A stretch of DNA of 64,000 nt from DASVBE01 sp963770375 (GCA_963770375.1 CAVYPM010000017.1:1-64000), one strand, 5' to 3'. Shown: positions 50,783-61,914, counted from the first letter of the stretch. Numbers and translations: made by a program. Notes: generated from the sequence alone by a model not told the origin.

Positions 50783-51646
50783 TTACAGGCCTACTGCGGC
50801 GTATAGCTCACCGATTTCCCTGGTGGTCAGCCGGCGGGTGGTGCCGGGCTTGAGCGGGCCGAGGGCGACCGGTCCGACCTGGGTCCTGACCAGCCGGCTG
50901 ACCGGGTGGCCCGCCTCGGCCAGCATCCGCCGGACGATGTGCTTGCGGCCCTCGTGCAGGGTGATCTCCACCAGCGCGCGCTGGCCCGCCCGCTCCACGA
51001 CCCGGAACCGGTCGGCGGTGGCCGGGCCGTCGTCCAGCTCGACGCCGGTCATCAGCCGCCGGCCCAGGTCCCTGCTCAGCGGGCCGGCCACGTCGGCCAG
51101 ATAGGTCTTGAGCACGCCGTAGGACGGGTGCGCCAGCCGGTGCGCCAGCTCACCGTCGTTGGTGAGCAGCATCAGGCCCTCGGTGTCGTAGTCGAGCCGG
51201 CCGACGTGGAACAGCCGCTCCCCGCGGTCGCCCAGGTAGTCGGCGATCGTGGGGCGGCCGCGCGGGTCAGACATGCTGGTCAGCACCCCGGCGGGCTTGT
51301 TCAGGGCCAGGTAGACCAGATCCTCGCGGGCCGGGATGCGGCGGCCGTCCACCCGGATGACCTGGGTCTGCGGATCGACCCTGGCGCCGAACCGGCGGAC
51401 GATCTCGCCGTCCACCTCGACGCGGCCCGCACCGATCATCTCCTCGCAGTGCCGGCGGCTGCCGACCCCGGCGGCGGCCAGCACCTTCTGCAGCCGGATG
51501 CCGCCGGGCACGTCGGTCAGTGAGTCGGGCCCGTCGTCCAGGAACTCCTCTTCCCGGTCGCCGGGGTCCGGGCCCCGGCCCTGGCCGCGAGCCGGACCGC
51601 GGGGGCGGGCGGGCCGGCGGCCTTGCGCACGGCCGCGCGGGCTCAT
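50783..51646 (-). CDS. rluB: 23S rRNA pseudouridine synthase (RluB-like)
   Basis: 287 residues. N-terminal S4 domain: IRLQKVLAAAGVGSRRHCEE, GAGRVEVDGEIVRRFGARVD. Catalytic domain: VYLALNKPAGVLTSMSDPRG, HVGRLDYDTEGLMLLTNDGE (catalytic Asp), VEITLHEGRKHIVRRMLAEA. A basic/acidic tail of about 45 residues lies before the S4 domain. RluB-type enzymes modify helix 89 of 23S rRNA. The ATG 51646 overlaps the scpB stop (ATGA). Confidence 0.88.
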   Translation of the reverse strand: MSPRGRAQGRRPARPRGPARGQGRGPDPGDREEEFLDDGPDSLTDVPGGIRLQKVLAAAGVGSRRHCEEMIGAGRVEVDGEIVRRFGARVDPQTQVIRVDGRRIPAREDLVYLALNKPAGVLTSMSDPRGRPTIADYLGDRGERLFHVGRLDYDTEGLMLLTNDGELAHRLAHPSYGVLKTYLADVAGPLSRDLGRRLMTGVELDDGPATADRFRVVERAGQRALVEITLHEGRKHIVRRMLAEAGHPVSRLVRTQVGPVALGPLKPGTTRRLTTREIGELYAAVGL

Positions 51647-52280
51647 GACTGCAGCTCCTCGGCCTCGTCCAGGTCATCGGGCAGGAACGGGGCCAGCGGG
51701 GGCAGGTCCGCCAGGCTGGCCAGGCCGAGCCGCTCCAGGAAGTAGCTGGTGGTGCCGAACAGGATCGCACCGGTGTCCGGGTCGGTGCCGTCCTCGGCGA
51801 TCAGGCCGCGCAGCACGAGCGTGCGCATCACCCCGTCGCAGTTGACCCCGCGGACGGCCGACACCCGGGCCCGGCTGACCGGCTGCCGGTAGGCGACCAC
51901 TGAGAGGGTCTCCAGCGCGGCCTGGGTCAGCCGGATCTCCTGGCCGTCGCTGACGAACCGCTCGACCACCGCGGCGCACTCCTCGCGGGTGTAGAAGCGC
52001 CAGCCGCCGGCGATCTCCCGCAGGTCGAACCCGCGGCCCTCGTCGGTGTAGGCGGCGGACAGCGCGGTCAGCGCCGCGGTGATGTCGCCGGCCGGCTGGC
52101 TGAGCACCTCGGCCAGCACCTCGGCGGGCACCGGCTCGTCGGCAACCAGCAGGATGGCCTCCAGGCTGGCCCGCAGGCCGGGGCCCGCGGCGGCCTGCTC
52201 GCCGGTCGGCGCTCGGCCAGCGGCTCGTCGGCCGGCTCGCGGGGGCTGGGCAGCGGGGCGGTGCCCGGCGGGCTAGTCAT
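51643..52280 (-). CDS. scpB: Segregation and condensation protein ScpB, one frameshift
   Basis: About 212 residues with the two winged-helix domains of ScpB: VPAEVLAEVLSQPAGDITAA, RLTQAALETLSVVAYRQPVS, and RVSAVRGVNCDGVMRTLVLRGL, with the FGTTSYFLERLGL end. The N-terminal MTSPPGTAPLPS start at 52280 and the body differ in frame; the shift is near 52205, after which GEQAAAGPGLRASLEAILLV is expected. It works with ScpA and SMC in chromosome condensation. Overlaps scpA by 8 bp. The break must be an artefact, as scpB is conserved here. Confidence 0.85.
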
Positions 52281-53133
52281 CGTTGTCCTCGTCGTCCCAT
52301 TCGGCGCCGCCCGCCGGCGCGGCATCCTGGTCGCCGGGCGCGGCGGACCAGCTCACGAAGAGCTCGCCCAGCGGCGTCAGCTGGTCCACGGTGACCCGGC
52401 CTTCCCGGTAGAGCTCCAGCACGGCGAGAAACCGCGCGACCACCTCGTAGGTGCCCGCGCAGTCGGCGGTCAGCCGGCGGAACGTGGCCCGGCGCAGCTC
52501 GCGCAGCCGCCCGGCGATGATCTCGGCCTGCTCGCGCACGGTGGTGCGGGGGGTATGCAGGTGATCAGTAGAGACTACCGGCGGTTTGCGCGGGGTCAGC
52601 GTGCGGGCGGCGATCGCGGCGAACTGGTCGGGCCCGAGGCCGAGCAGCACCTCGGGCAGCAACTGGGCGAACCGCGGCTCCATCGGGACCCGGCGCGGGT
52701 ACAGCCGGCTGGCCGCGGCGATCCAGCCCGCCAGCACCGCCGCGACCTCCTTGTAGGCGCGGTACTGCAGCAGGCGGGCGAACAGCAGGTCCCTGGCGTC
52801 CAGCAGGGCCAGGTCCTCCTCGTCGTCGACCTCGCCGGACGGCAGCAGCCGGGCCGCCTTGAGGTCGAGCAGCGTCGCCGCGACGACCAGGAAGTAGCTG
52901 GCCTGGTCCAGGTCCCAGGAGCCGGCCAGGGCCCGGATGTGCGCGATGAACTCGTCGGTCACCTGGGACAGCGCGATCTCGGTGATGTCCAGCTTGTGCT
53001 TGGAGATCAGCGCCAGCAGCAGGTCGAAGGGGCCCTCGAAGACGTCGAGGTGAACCTCGAAGCCGGGCCCGGCCGACTCGGCGGCCGGGCCCGTGGGCGG
53101 GCTCGTTTCCCCGGCCGTCATGGTGCTCGTCAT
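52273..53133 (-). CDS. scpA: Segregation and condensation protein ScpA
   Basis: 286 residues, kleisin-type. FEVHLDVFEGPFDLLLALIS opens the N-domain, then KLDITEIALSQVTDEFIAHI and DLDQASYFLVVAATLLDLKA; central helices QYRAYKEVAAVLAGW and the C-terminal winged helix FLAVLELYREGRVTVDQLTP. It bridges SMC heads and ScpB. ATG 53133 or 53121 starts it; the 24-residue N-tail is low complexity. In the conserved parA-scpA-scpB order. Confidence 0.92.
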   Translation of the reverse strand: MTSTMTAGETSPPTGPAAESAGPGFEVHLDVFEGPFDLLLALISKHKLDITEIALSQVTDEFIAHIRALAGSWDLDQASYFLVVAATLLDLKAARLLPSGEVDDEEDLALLDARDLLFARLLQYRAYKEVAAVLAGWIAAASRLYPRRVPMEPRFAQLLPEVLLGLGPDQFAAIAARTLTPRKPPVVSTDHLHTPRTTVREQAEIIAGRLRELRRATFRRLTADCAGTYEVVARFLAVLELYREGRVTVDQLTPLGELFVSWSAAPGDQDAAPAGGAEWDDEDNDD

Positions 53134-53187
53134 TGCTTCCCGTCAGTGCAGGGCCGGGCTGGCCCTGCCGCCCGGAATCACAAGACG

Positions 53188-53496
53188 CTACCCGATGCCG
53201 ACGGCCACCCGCTCCAGCTGCGCTAAGGCACCCTTGCGAAGCCGCTTCGCGACCACGCTGTGCTCGCCTTCGGTATCGAAATCGGCCAGCAGGACGGCCA
53301 GCGCCTCGCGGACGATCCGGCCGCGGTCGGCGGCAATGCCGTAACCGCGCAGGGCGAGTCTGGCTCGTTCGAGGTCCAGCAGCTCGCTGCTGGACAAGTA
53401 GACGGTGATCTTCTGGGAGTGCTGCTCCCGGCCGCTGGCCTGGCGCCCGGCGTCGGCTGCGGGGCTGCGCCCGGAGGGACGGAGCAGCTCGTGCAC
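53188..53496 (-). CDS. Small basic RHH-like protein between parA and scpA
   Basis: 102 residues. A low-complexity N-tail is followed by QKITVYLSSSELLDLERARL and VREALAVLLADFDTEGEHSV, which together look like a ribbon-helix-helix/CopG-type DNA-binding unit plus helix, ending LRKGALAQLERVAVGIG. GTG 53496 is preferred because it lies 12 nt after the parA stop with the frame's similarity starting there. A ParA neighbour suggests a role in chromosome segregation, but this is context only. Confidence 0.6.
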   Translation of the reverse strand: MHELLRPSGRSPAADAGRQASGREQHSQKITVYLSSSELLDLERARLALRGYGIAADRGRIVREALAVLLADFDTEGEHSVVAKRLRKGALAQLERVAVGIG

Positions 53497-53507
53497 GCCC
53501 GGCAGGG

Positions 53508-54395
53508 TTACCCGCCGTGACCGCGACCCGCGAGATCCGCCTGCTGCCACCTATCCAGTACCTCCTTGGCGAGTTCCCGGTAGGAATTCGCTCCTGTCGA
53601 CAGGGGGTCGAATCTGGTGATGGGCTCGCCGGCCACGGTGGCGTCGGGGAACCGCACGGTGCGGCTGATCACCGTGTGGAAGACCTTGTCGCCGAACCCC
53701 TTCACCACCCCGGCAAGGACTTCCCGGGTGTGCAAGGTGCGTGAGTCGTACATGGTGGCCAGCAGGCCATCCATCTTGAGCTTCGGGCTGAGCCGGCTGG
53801 AGACCTTGTCGATGGTCTCCATGAGCAGGGCCACGCCGCGGAGCGCGAAGTACTCGCATTCCAGCGGGACGATCACGCCGTCGGCGCAGGCCAGTGCGTT
53901 GACGGTCAGCAGCCCCAGGGAGGGCTGGCAGTCGATGAGGATGACGTCGTACTCGGGGATGACCGGCTCGAGGACGCGGCCGAGCACGAACTCCCGGCCG
54001 ACCTCGTGGACCAGCTGCACCTCAGCACCGGACAGGTCGATGTTGCTGGGCAGCAGATCCATGCCGTCGACGCCGGTCTTGATCCGCACGTCTTGCGCGG
54101 TGGTGTTTCGCTCCATCAGCAGGTTGTAGACAGTGGCATCCAGCTCGTGCGGCTGGATGCCCAGGCCGACCGACAACGCGCCCTGCGGGTCGAAGTCGAC
54201 GAGCAGCACCTTGCGGCCCTGCTCGGCAAGCGCGGCACCAAGGTTAATGGTCGTGGTGGTCTTGCCCACGCCGCCCTTCTGATTGCACACTGCGGCAATC
54301 CGGGCGGGGCCGTGCTCGAGCAGGGGCTCGGGGTCAGGGAACACGGGCAGAAGCCGACCAGTGGGACCATACACGCCAGACTTGTACTCCAACAC
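53508..54395 (-). CDS. parA: ParA/Soj-type chromosome partitioning ATPase
   Basis: About 295 residues. Deviant Walker A CNQKGGVGKTTTTINLGAAL, VDFDPQGALSVGLG (Walker A' Asp), ILIDCQPSLGLLTVNALACADG (Walker B), VPLECEYFALRGVALLMETI and TGANSYRELAKEVLDRWQQA. A ~35-residue N-tail precedes the Walker box. GTG 54395 is the probable start; GTG at about 54371 is possible. No stop separates it from the upstream xerD frame. With scpAB downstream it handles chromosome segregation. Confidence 0.88.
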   Translation of the reverse strand: MLEYKSGVYGPTGRLLPVFPDPEPLLEHGPARIAAVCNQKGGVGKTTTTINLGAALAEQGRKVLLVDFDPQGALSVGLGIQPHELDATVYNLLMERNTTAQDVRIKTGVDGMDLLPSNIDLSGAEVQLVHEVGREFVLGRVLEPVIPEYDVILIDCQPSLGLLTVNALACADGVIVPLECEYFALRGVALLMETIDKVSSRLSPKLKMDGLLATMYDSRTLHTREVLAGVVKGFGDKVFHTVISRTVRFPDATVAGEPITRFDPLSTGANSYRELAKEVLDRWQQADLAGRGHGG

Positions 54396-54511
54396 TCGGG
54401 ATGCTGGCAAAGTTGCTGCACCTCCCAGCAGCCGTACGCAATGCGGCCGATGCCCGGACTCTAGGGCCTGCCCGGCACGCCGGCAAGCCGACGCACCGTT
54501 GGGGGTGCTGG

Positions 54512-55475
54512 TTAGCTCGCTCCCGCAGGCTCGCTCGCGGGCGCGGGGGTGGGCGGCCGCGTAGACCTCGCGCAGCCGGTCCACGGTGACCAGCGTGTAG
54601 ATCTGGGTGGTGGCCACCGAGGCGTGGCCGAGCAGCTCCTGGACGACCCGCACGTCGGCGCCGCCGTCCAGCAGGTGAGTGGCAAACGAGTGGCGCAGGG
54701 TATGCGGGGACACCTCGCCCAGGCCGGCCCGGTCCGCCGCGGCGCGCAGCGCGCCCCAGGCGCCCTGCCGGGTCAGCCGCCCGCCACGGGCGTTCAGGAA
54801 CACCGCCGGGCTGCCGGCGCCGCGGCGGGCGGCCGCGGCGAACACCGGCCGGGCCCGGACCAGGTAGGCCTCCAGCGCGTCCCGGGCGTAGCTGCCGACC
54901 GGCACCAGCCGCATCCGCCCGCCCTTGCCGGCCAGCCGGATCGCGCCCGGCACCCGGGCCCCCACGGCCAGGTCCAGGTCGTCCACGTCCAGGCCGGTGG
55001 CCTCGGAGATGCGCGCGCCGGTCCCGTAGAGCAGCTCGAGCAGGGCCCGGTCGCGCAGCGGGCCCGGGCCGTCGCCGGCCCCGGCCGCGGCCAGCAGCCG
55101 CTCCACGTCCTGCAGCGGGATCGCCTTGGGCAGCCGCCGCGGCGGGGCGGGCGGCCGGACAGCGCGGGCCGGATCGGGCCCGGACAGGCCCTCGGCCGCG
55201 GCGAACGCGTGCAGCCCGCGGACCGCGACCACCGCCCGGCCGGCCGAGCTGGCGGCCAGCGGCGGATGGTCGGCGTCGCCCTCGCGCAGCCCGGCCAGGA
55301 AGCCCGCCACGTCGCCGGTACGCACGTCGGCGATCGAGGTGATGCCCACGGCGCCCAGCGCCGCGGCGTACCGGCTCAGGTCACGCCGGTACGCCGCGAC
55401 GGTGTGCGCGGCCAGGCCCCGCTCGACCGTCAGGTGGTCGAGGTAGCGCCGGGCCGCCGCGGCGATAGTGGTCAG
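54512..55475 (-). CDS. xerD: Tyrosine recombinase XerD, 3' end uncertain
   Basis: About 315 residues. N-terminal SAM-like core-binding domain (YLDHLTVERGLAAHTVAAYR), catalytic domain: LLYGTGARISEATGLDVDD (first Arg), Lys near GKGGRMRLVPVGS, SPHTLRHSFATHLLDGG (HxLRHxFA), LLGHASVATTQIYTLVTVD (second His/Tyr). It would resolve chromosome dimers with XerC at dif. The frame stays open through ARERACGSELTSTPNG and on into parA. A +1 frame gives APASEPAGAS with a TAA at 54512, suggesting a lost stop. The start is a CTG at 55475 overlapping the ald stop, or lies in a lost frame upstream. Confidence 0.82.
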
Positions 55476-56587
55476 CTGAGCACCTCGGCCAGCGGCTTGT
55501 AGGACAGGCCGTGCGCCTCGGCGACGGGCAGGCAGGTGACCAGGCCGGCGTGCGTGTTCAGGCCGCTGGCGAACGACGGGTCGGCCCGCAGGGCGTCCCG
55601 CCAGCCGCGGTTGGCGAGCTCCACGGTGTACGGCAGGGTCACGTTGGTCAGCGCGTACGTCGAGGTGTGCGGCACCGCGCCGGGCATGTTCGCGACGCAG
55701 TAGAACAGCGAGTTGTGCACCCGGTAGGTCGGGTCTGCGTGCGTGGTGGGCCGCGAGCCCTCGAAGCAGCCGCCCTGGTCGATGGCGATGTCGACGAGCA
55801 CCGAGCCGGGCTTCATCCGGGACACCAGCTCGTCGGTGACGAGCTTGGGCGCCCGCGCGCCGGGCACCAGCACCGCGCCGATGACCAGGTCGGCGTCGAT
55901 CACGGCGCGCTCGATCTCGTAGGTGTTGGACGCGACCGTCTGGCAGTGGCCCTGGTAGATCGCGTCGGCCTGGCGCAGCCGGGCGACGTTCTTGTCCACC
56001 AGCAGCACCTCGGACTGCATGCCCAGGGCGATCACGGCGGCGCTCATGCCGGACACCCCGGCGCCCAGCACGACGGTCTTGGCCGCGTACACGCCGGAGA
56101 CCCCGCCCATCAGCACGCCCCGGCCGCCGCCGTCGCTCTGCAGGTGGTGCGCGCCGACCTGGGGGGCCATCCGGCCGGCCACCTCGGACATCGGGGCCAG
56201 CAGCGGCAGCGACCCGTCCGGCAGCTGCACGGTCTCGTAAGCGATGGCGGTGACCCCGGCGGCCAGCAGCGCCTCGGTGCACTCCCGGGAGGCGGCCAGG
56301 TGCAGGTAGGTGAACAGCACCTGGCCTGAGCGCATCCGGTGGTACTCCTCCGGGACCGGCTCCTTGACCTTCAGGATCAGGTCGCCGGCCTGCCACACGT
56401 CGTCTGCACCCGGCAGGATCCGTGCCCCCGCGGCCGTGAAGTCCTCGTCCGGGATCGACGACCCGACACCGGCCCCCTGCTGCACGAACACCTCGTGCCC
56501 GGCCCTGCTCAGCTCGTGCACGCCGGACGGCGTGATCGCGACCCGGTACTCGTTGTTCTTGACCTCTGCTGGAATGCCGACCTTCAT
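55472..56587 (-). CDS. ald: Alanine dehydrogenase
   Basis: 371 residues. MKVGIPAEVKNNEYRVAITP start, KVKEPVPEEYHRMRSGQVLF, LLAPMSEVAGRMAPQVGAHH (with the His96-like residue), NAD site VVLGAGVSGMSAAVIALGM, IGAVLVPGARAPKLVTDELV, MKPGSVLVDIAIDQGGCFEG. It interconverts L-alanine and pyruvate with NAD(H) and ammonia. ATG 56587. Conserved neighbour of xerD and pyrG in Actinobacteria. A clean, intact frame. Confidence 0.93.
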   Translation of the reverse strand: MKVGIPAEVKNNEYRVAITPSGVHELSRAGHEVFVQQGAGVGSSIPDEDFTAAGARILPGADDVWQAGDLILKVKEPVPEEYHRMRSGQVLFTYLHLAASRECTEALLAAGVTAIAYETVQLPDGSLPLLAPMSEVAGRMAPQVGAHHLQSDGGGRGVLMGGVSGVYAAKTVVLGAGVSGMSAAVIALGMQSEVLLVDKNVARLRQADAIYQGHCQTVASNTYEIERAVIDADLVIGAVLVPGARAPKLVTDELVSRMKPGSVLVDIAIDQGGCFEGSRPTTHADPTYRVHNSLFYCVANMPGAVPHTSTYALTNVTLPYTVELANRGWRDALRADPSFASGLNTHAGLVTCLPVAEAHGLSYKPLAEVLS

Positions 56588-56676
56588 GCTGCCCGTCCTT
56601 CCTCCAGCGCCAGGAACGCCTGGCCCCGTTGCCAGCCATCCTGCCCCGGGCCGGATGGCCCGGCTGCCCCGTCCCG

Positions 56677-57357
56677 TCAGCCTCCCGGCTGGCTCACCCG
56701 CGGCAGCATCCCCTCAGCGTGGCCGAGGGCGGCATATGCGGACAAGATACCTAGCGCGGTGACACCGTTATGCAGGTCGCCGGCCTGTACCGCGGCAACC
56801 GCGGCAGCCAGCGGCACCCAGGCCACGGCCATGCTGGCCTCCTCGTGCTCGCGGACGAAGTTCAGCTGCCCGGCGGGCACTGGCTCCAGGTCCGTGGCCA
56901 GGAAGATGACGATCCGCTCGTTGCTGAACCCCGGCGAGCTGTAGATGTCGGCCAGCTGATGCCAGCGGGCCGCCCGGTAGCCGGTCTCCTCGGCCAGTTC
57001 CCTGGCCGCGGTGTCTTGTGGCGGCTCGCCGGAGACGTCCCGCAGGCCGGCCGGGATCTCCCAGAGCAGGTGCCCGGTGGGGTGCCGGTACTGGCGCACC
57101 ATCAGCAGCCGGCTGGCGTCGTCCAGGGCGACGATGGCCACCGCGCCGGGGTGCTCGACCACCTCGCGGCCCGCGGCGGTGCCGCCCGGCATCTGCACGG
57201 TGTCGTTGCGGACCCGGATCAGCGAGCCGCGGGCCAGTTCCGCCGAGGCGGTCACCGGCCAGGACTCGGGCTTGTCCCGCAGGGGCAGCGGGCCCGGCCC
57301 GCCGTCGGCCCGCGCCACCAGGGCCGGGCCGGGGGCAGCCGCCCCGTCGCCGGTCAC
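56677..57357 (-). CDS. NUDIX hydrolase (ADP-ribose pyrophosphatase-type)
   Basis: About 225 residues. Nudix box: AGLRDVSGEPPQDTAARELAEETGYRAARW, residues in parts (GX5EX7REUXEEXGU). An N-terminal beta-domain (LIRVRNDTVQMPGGTAAG, AVAIVALDDASRLLMVRQYR) is typical of ADP-ribose pyrophosphatases, with FSNERIVIFLATDLEPVPAG as the specificity loop. It hydrolyses ADP-ribose or related nucleotides. GTG 57357 follows the pyrG stop by 9 nt, in the same operon. Confidence 0.85.
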   Translation of the reverse strand: MTGDGAAAPGPALVARADGGPGPLPLRDKPESWPVTASAELARGSLIRVRNDTVQMPGGTAAGREVVEHPGAVAIVALDDASRLLMVRQYRHPTGHLLWEIPAGLRDVSGEPPQDTAARELAEETGYRAARWHQLADIYSSPGFSNERIVIFLATDLEPVPAGQLNFVREHEEASMAVAWVPLAAAVAAVQAGDLHNGVTALGILSAYAALGHAEGMLPRVSQPGG

Positions 57358-57365
57358 CCCGCGCC

Positions 57366-59081
<1,716 letters not shown>

Positions 59082-59177
59082 GCCGAGCTCCCGTGGTCGT
59101 TACGAAGCGGTGAATTTCCGCAGGTCCACGGACCCTCAGAATATCAGGCCACCGCGGCCCGGTCCCAGGATCAGCGC

Positions 59178-59199
59178 AGTGCTAGCCGCTCGCTGCGGG
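59178..59199. repeat. Short fragment of the dispersed repeat
   Basis: GTGCTAGCCGCTCGCTGCGG plus GC matches the outer edge of the repeat exactly; the rest is absent. It lies between the pyrG start and the permease stop. Only an element edge remains. Confidence 0.6.
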
Positions 59200-59210
59200 C
59201 AATGTCCTGG

Positions 59211-60122
59211 TCAGACCTTGGTCGAGGACGGCGAGCCGGCTGTGGTCTGCAGCTGGCCGGGCGTGTCCGTCCCCGCCTTGCCCTCGGACGTCTCGCCGAA
59301 TCTGGCCAGCTGAACGGCGCAGGTCACGGCGAGCGCGAAGCCTGCTATGGCTACCGCGGTCAGCCCGGGCCGGGTGGTGTCGCCCAGGAACAGCACGCCG
59401 ACCACGGCGGGCGGGGTGGTCTCGGCCAGCACCACGGCCGCCGTGGCCACGGTCACGCTGCCGCCTTCCAGGGCCGCCGCGTACAGCATGAACGACACGA
59501 TCCCGGCGGCCGCCAGCGCGTAGCTGGCCGGGGACCGGATCAGCTGCTGCGGCGAGAACCCGGGCAGGATCCGGGCGGCCACGGCCAGTACTGCGTAGCC
59601 GAGCCCGGCGACCGCGCCGAGCGCCGGGGTGCGCAGCGGGCTGGGCAGCTTGGCCGCGGCGAGCCCGCCGACGGCGATCCCGGCCACGGCCACGATCAGC
59701 GCCATCTGGAAGGTCGGGCCGACCCGGGTCGCGCCCTCGGATCCGGCCGAGGAGCCGAGCAGGCCGACACCGGTGACCACGCCGCCGACCGCCAGCCACT
59801 CCCGCCAGCTCAGCAGGACATGCATCAGCCAGGCCGCGAACACGGCAGTGACCGCCAGGTTGGCCGCGATCATCGCCTGCACGGCGAACAGCGGGAGCTG
59901 ACGGAGGGCCACCAGCTGGGACAGGAAGCCGATCAGATCGAGGCCAAGGCTGGCGATGAAGCGCCACTGGTGCAGCATCCGCACCACGAGCCCCGGATCA
60001 ACCCCGGCCGGGCCGCTGCCCGCGGGACGAAGGCTGGCCTCACGGACCGCCATCGCCTGGAGGACCGCGGCGACTCCGTAGCACAGGGCCGCCACCATCG
60101 CGGCTACGAGACTCGCCACCAT
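59211..60122 (-). CDS. DMT-superfamily-like permease
   Basis: 303 residues, about nine to ten membrane helices: MVASLVAAMVAALCYGVAAV, FIASLGLDLIGFLSQLVALR, FAVQAMIAANLAVTAVFAAW, LAVGGVVTGVGLLGSSAG, MALIVAVAGIAVGGLAAAK, ALGAVAGLGYAVLAVAARIL, ALAAAGIVSFMLYAAALEGG. It looks like an EamA/DMT transporter, though the N-terminal repeat is weak. The C-terminus is Ser/Thr-rich and cytoplasmic. ATG 60122 preferred over an upstream ATG at 60167. No partners are evident. Confidence 0.75.
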   Translation of the reverse strand: MVASLVAAMVAALCYGVAAVLQAMAVREASLRPAGSGPAGVDPGLVVRMLHQWRFIASLGLDLIGFLSQLVALRQLPLFAVQAMIAANLAVTAVFAAWLMHVLLSWREWLAVGGVVTGVGLLGSSAGSEGATRVGPTFQMALIVAVAGIAVGGLAAAKLPSPLRTPALGAVAGLGYAVLAVAARILPGFSPQQLIRSPASYALAAAGIVSFMLYAAALEGGSVTVATAAVVLAETTPPAVVGVLFLGDTTRPGLTAVAIAGFALAVTCAVQLARFGETSEGKAGTDTPGQLQTTAGSPSSTKV

Positions 60123-60208
60123 GTTATCGACCTTACGCCGCCGCTTCGCATGGCCGGTGCACAACACCCAGACGGGAGTTACATGGCGTTACCCGCACAG
60201 TGCAGCAG

Positions 60209-60826
60209 TTACTGAAGGTCACGGACGAGCAGGGTGGCCAGCTCTCCCCTGGCCTGGTTGGAGTCGGCGAACCTGACCGTCCGCATGCCCATCGCCGCGG
60301 CCGCGGTCAGGTTGTCGGTCCGGTCGTCGAGGAAGATCACCTGATCCGCGGTGGCCTTGAGGATCGCCAGCGCGGCCTCGTAGCAGGCCCGCTCGGGCTT
60401 GGCCGCGCCGACCCGGGCGCTGAAGATCAGGTGCTCGAAGTACGTGGCCACCGGCAGCTCGGTGATCGCGGCGGCGATCACCTCCGGGGCGTTGGAGAGC
60501 AGCGCCAGCCGGTGCCCGGCCGCGCTGAGCTCGGCGATCAGCTCGACCGTGCCAGGTTCCAGGTGCAGCCAGGAGTCGGTGTCCAGGCGGACCAGCCGGT
60601 CGATGTCGGCGTCGTCGTAATCGGCGGTGCGGCCCAGGATCAGGCCCACCTGCTGCCAGTAGCGCACGGCGTCCAGCTCGGCGCGGTCGAACGCGGCGCG
60701 CCGCTGCCAGTAGGCGTCAGAGAACTTCGCCACCGAAGCGCCGGCCACCGCGGCCAGCGATTCGAGTTCCTCCTCGGATGGCCACTGGGAGACGACTCCC
60801 CCGTAGTCGAACAGGACCCATGCCAT
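60209..60826 (-). CDS. HAD-superfamily hydrolase
   Basis: 205 residues. Motif I WVLFDYGGVVSQ is a variant with Y at the third position in place of the usual D-G-T; Asp in FDYGG is the nucleophile and the second Asp is missing. Motif II LALLSNAPEVI, motif III Lys in GAAKPERACYEAAL, and motif IV VIFLDDRTDNLTAAAAMGM. C2 cap region is helical. The missing motif-I second Asp is common in the epoxide-hydrolase-like subfamily. ATG 60826. Substrate unknown; it is likely a phosphatase or phosphoglycolate-like enzyme. Confidence 0.8.
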   Translation of the reverse strand: MAWVLFDYGGVVSQWPSEEELESLAAVAGASVAKFSDAYWQRRAAFDRAELDAVRYWQQVGLILGRTADYDDADIDRLVRLDTDSWLHLEPGTVELIAELSAAGHRLALLSNAPEVIAAAITELPVATYFEHLIFSARVGAAKPERACYEAALAILKATADQVIFLDDRTDNLTAAAAMGMRTVRFADSNQARGELATLLVRDLQ

Positions 60827-60986
60827 GCAGCTACTCTCACTCCGGGGCCCCGGCTTCCCCCGTCACGTCACTACCGGACACGGCCAGGCCGTGCCTGGCA
60901 CACGTGGGACGTTAGCCGATCCAGCCGCCTATTGGGACTGTTAGCCGTATATGTAGATTATCGGGCCACGAGGTATCAGGCCCGGC

Positions 60987-61130
60987 AGTGCTGGCCGCTC
61001 GCTCGGGCTGTGCTGGCCGCTCGCTGCGGGCCGCTTAGGCGCTGCCTTCCCTCCTCGCTCCCTCGGCGCTCCTTCGTCGCGCCTCATCGCTCGTCAGGAA
61101 AACAGCGCCGCGGCCCTGGCCGCGAGCTAG
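60987..61130. repeat. Copy of the dispersed repeat with a duplicated edge
   Basis: GTGCTGGCCGCTCGCT occurs twice in tandem (60987, 61010), followed by the same order of blocks as the 41.1-kb copy: CCGCTTAGGCGCTGCC, TTCCCTCCTCGCTCCCTCGG, CGTCGCGCCTCATCGCTCGT, CAGGAAAACAGCGCCGCGG. It fills most of the 327-bp gap between the HAD gene and the lipoprotein gene. The remaining bases carry no element I recognise. Confidence 0.85.
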
Positions 61131-61153
61131 GCGGCCGGCTGCCGCCGGCCGGG

Positions 61154-61805
61154 TCAGCTGGGGACCCTCGGGCCCGGGCAATTGGCGGGCGGGGTCCGGT
61201 CCGTGGAGGCCGGGTGGCAGGCGCCGGCCTGGCCGGGATGGCCCAGGTTCACGGGCAGCCGGAGCGGCGGCAGCTGGACGTCCTTGGCCAGCGCGACCCA
61301 GAAGCCGGGATGGCCGGCCGCGGTACGCGGCTTGCCCGCCCCGGTCACCTGCTGGCAGCCGGTCACCCGCGCGGTGACCGTGCCGAAGTGCCGGGACCCG
61401 GCGGTGAAGTACAGCTTGTAGGTGATGCCGATGTCGATCGGGCAGCTCCGGGCACCGCGCGGGGCCCGGGGCAGCGCGCAGATCTCGGCGGCGACCTTCT
61501 GCGCGCGCACCGCGGCCACCGTGCTGTGGGCCCGCACGCGGGACTCCTCCTGGCGCAGCAGCGGCAGGATGCCCACCCGCCTGACCACCAGGCTGGTGAG
61601 GCCGCCCCGGCTGGCGCACAGCCCACCGTGCCGGGCGGCCGTGCCCGAGGCGGTGCCCGCGCCGCCACCGCTGCCGCTGCCCTGGCCGTTGGCGGCCAGG
61701 CTGCCGCAGGCGGTCAGCGCGGAAAGGGCAAGTGGCCAGAGCGGCGGGGGCCAGCAGCAGGCCCACGGGCCGCCGGGTCGCGCGAGGTCGGTACGGCCAG
61801 CGCAT
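61154..61805 (-). CDS. Putative secreted lipoprotein, one frameshift
   Basis: About 215 residues. The start MRWPYRPRATRRPVGLLLAP at 61805 is a basic, then hydrophobic signal; the lipobox LTAC is in the frame shifted by one base (LALSALTACGSLAANGQGS). The shift lies near 61740, inside the signal sequence. The mature protein has Cys residues in GLCASRGG, EICALPRAP, SCPIDIGITYKLYF, VTGCQQV, ACHPASTDRT and NCPGPRVP. Function unknown. The frame change in the signal peptide is most likely a base-call error. Confidence 0.6.
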
Positions 61806-61914
61806 CGCGGTTCATCTCCCTGGCGGGGACCGCGGCCGCCCGCCGTCATGAGCTCGTCGTCGCGTGCTTGCGCACCTTGGACGCACCGGCCCCGCCTCCG
61901 GTTCCGGGCTGAGC

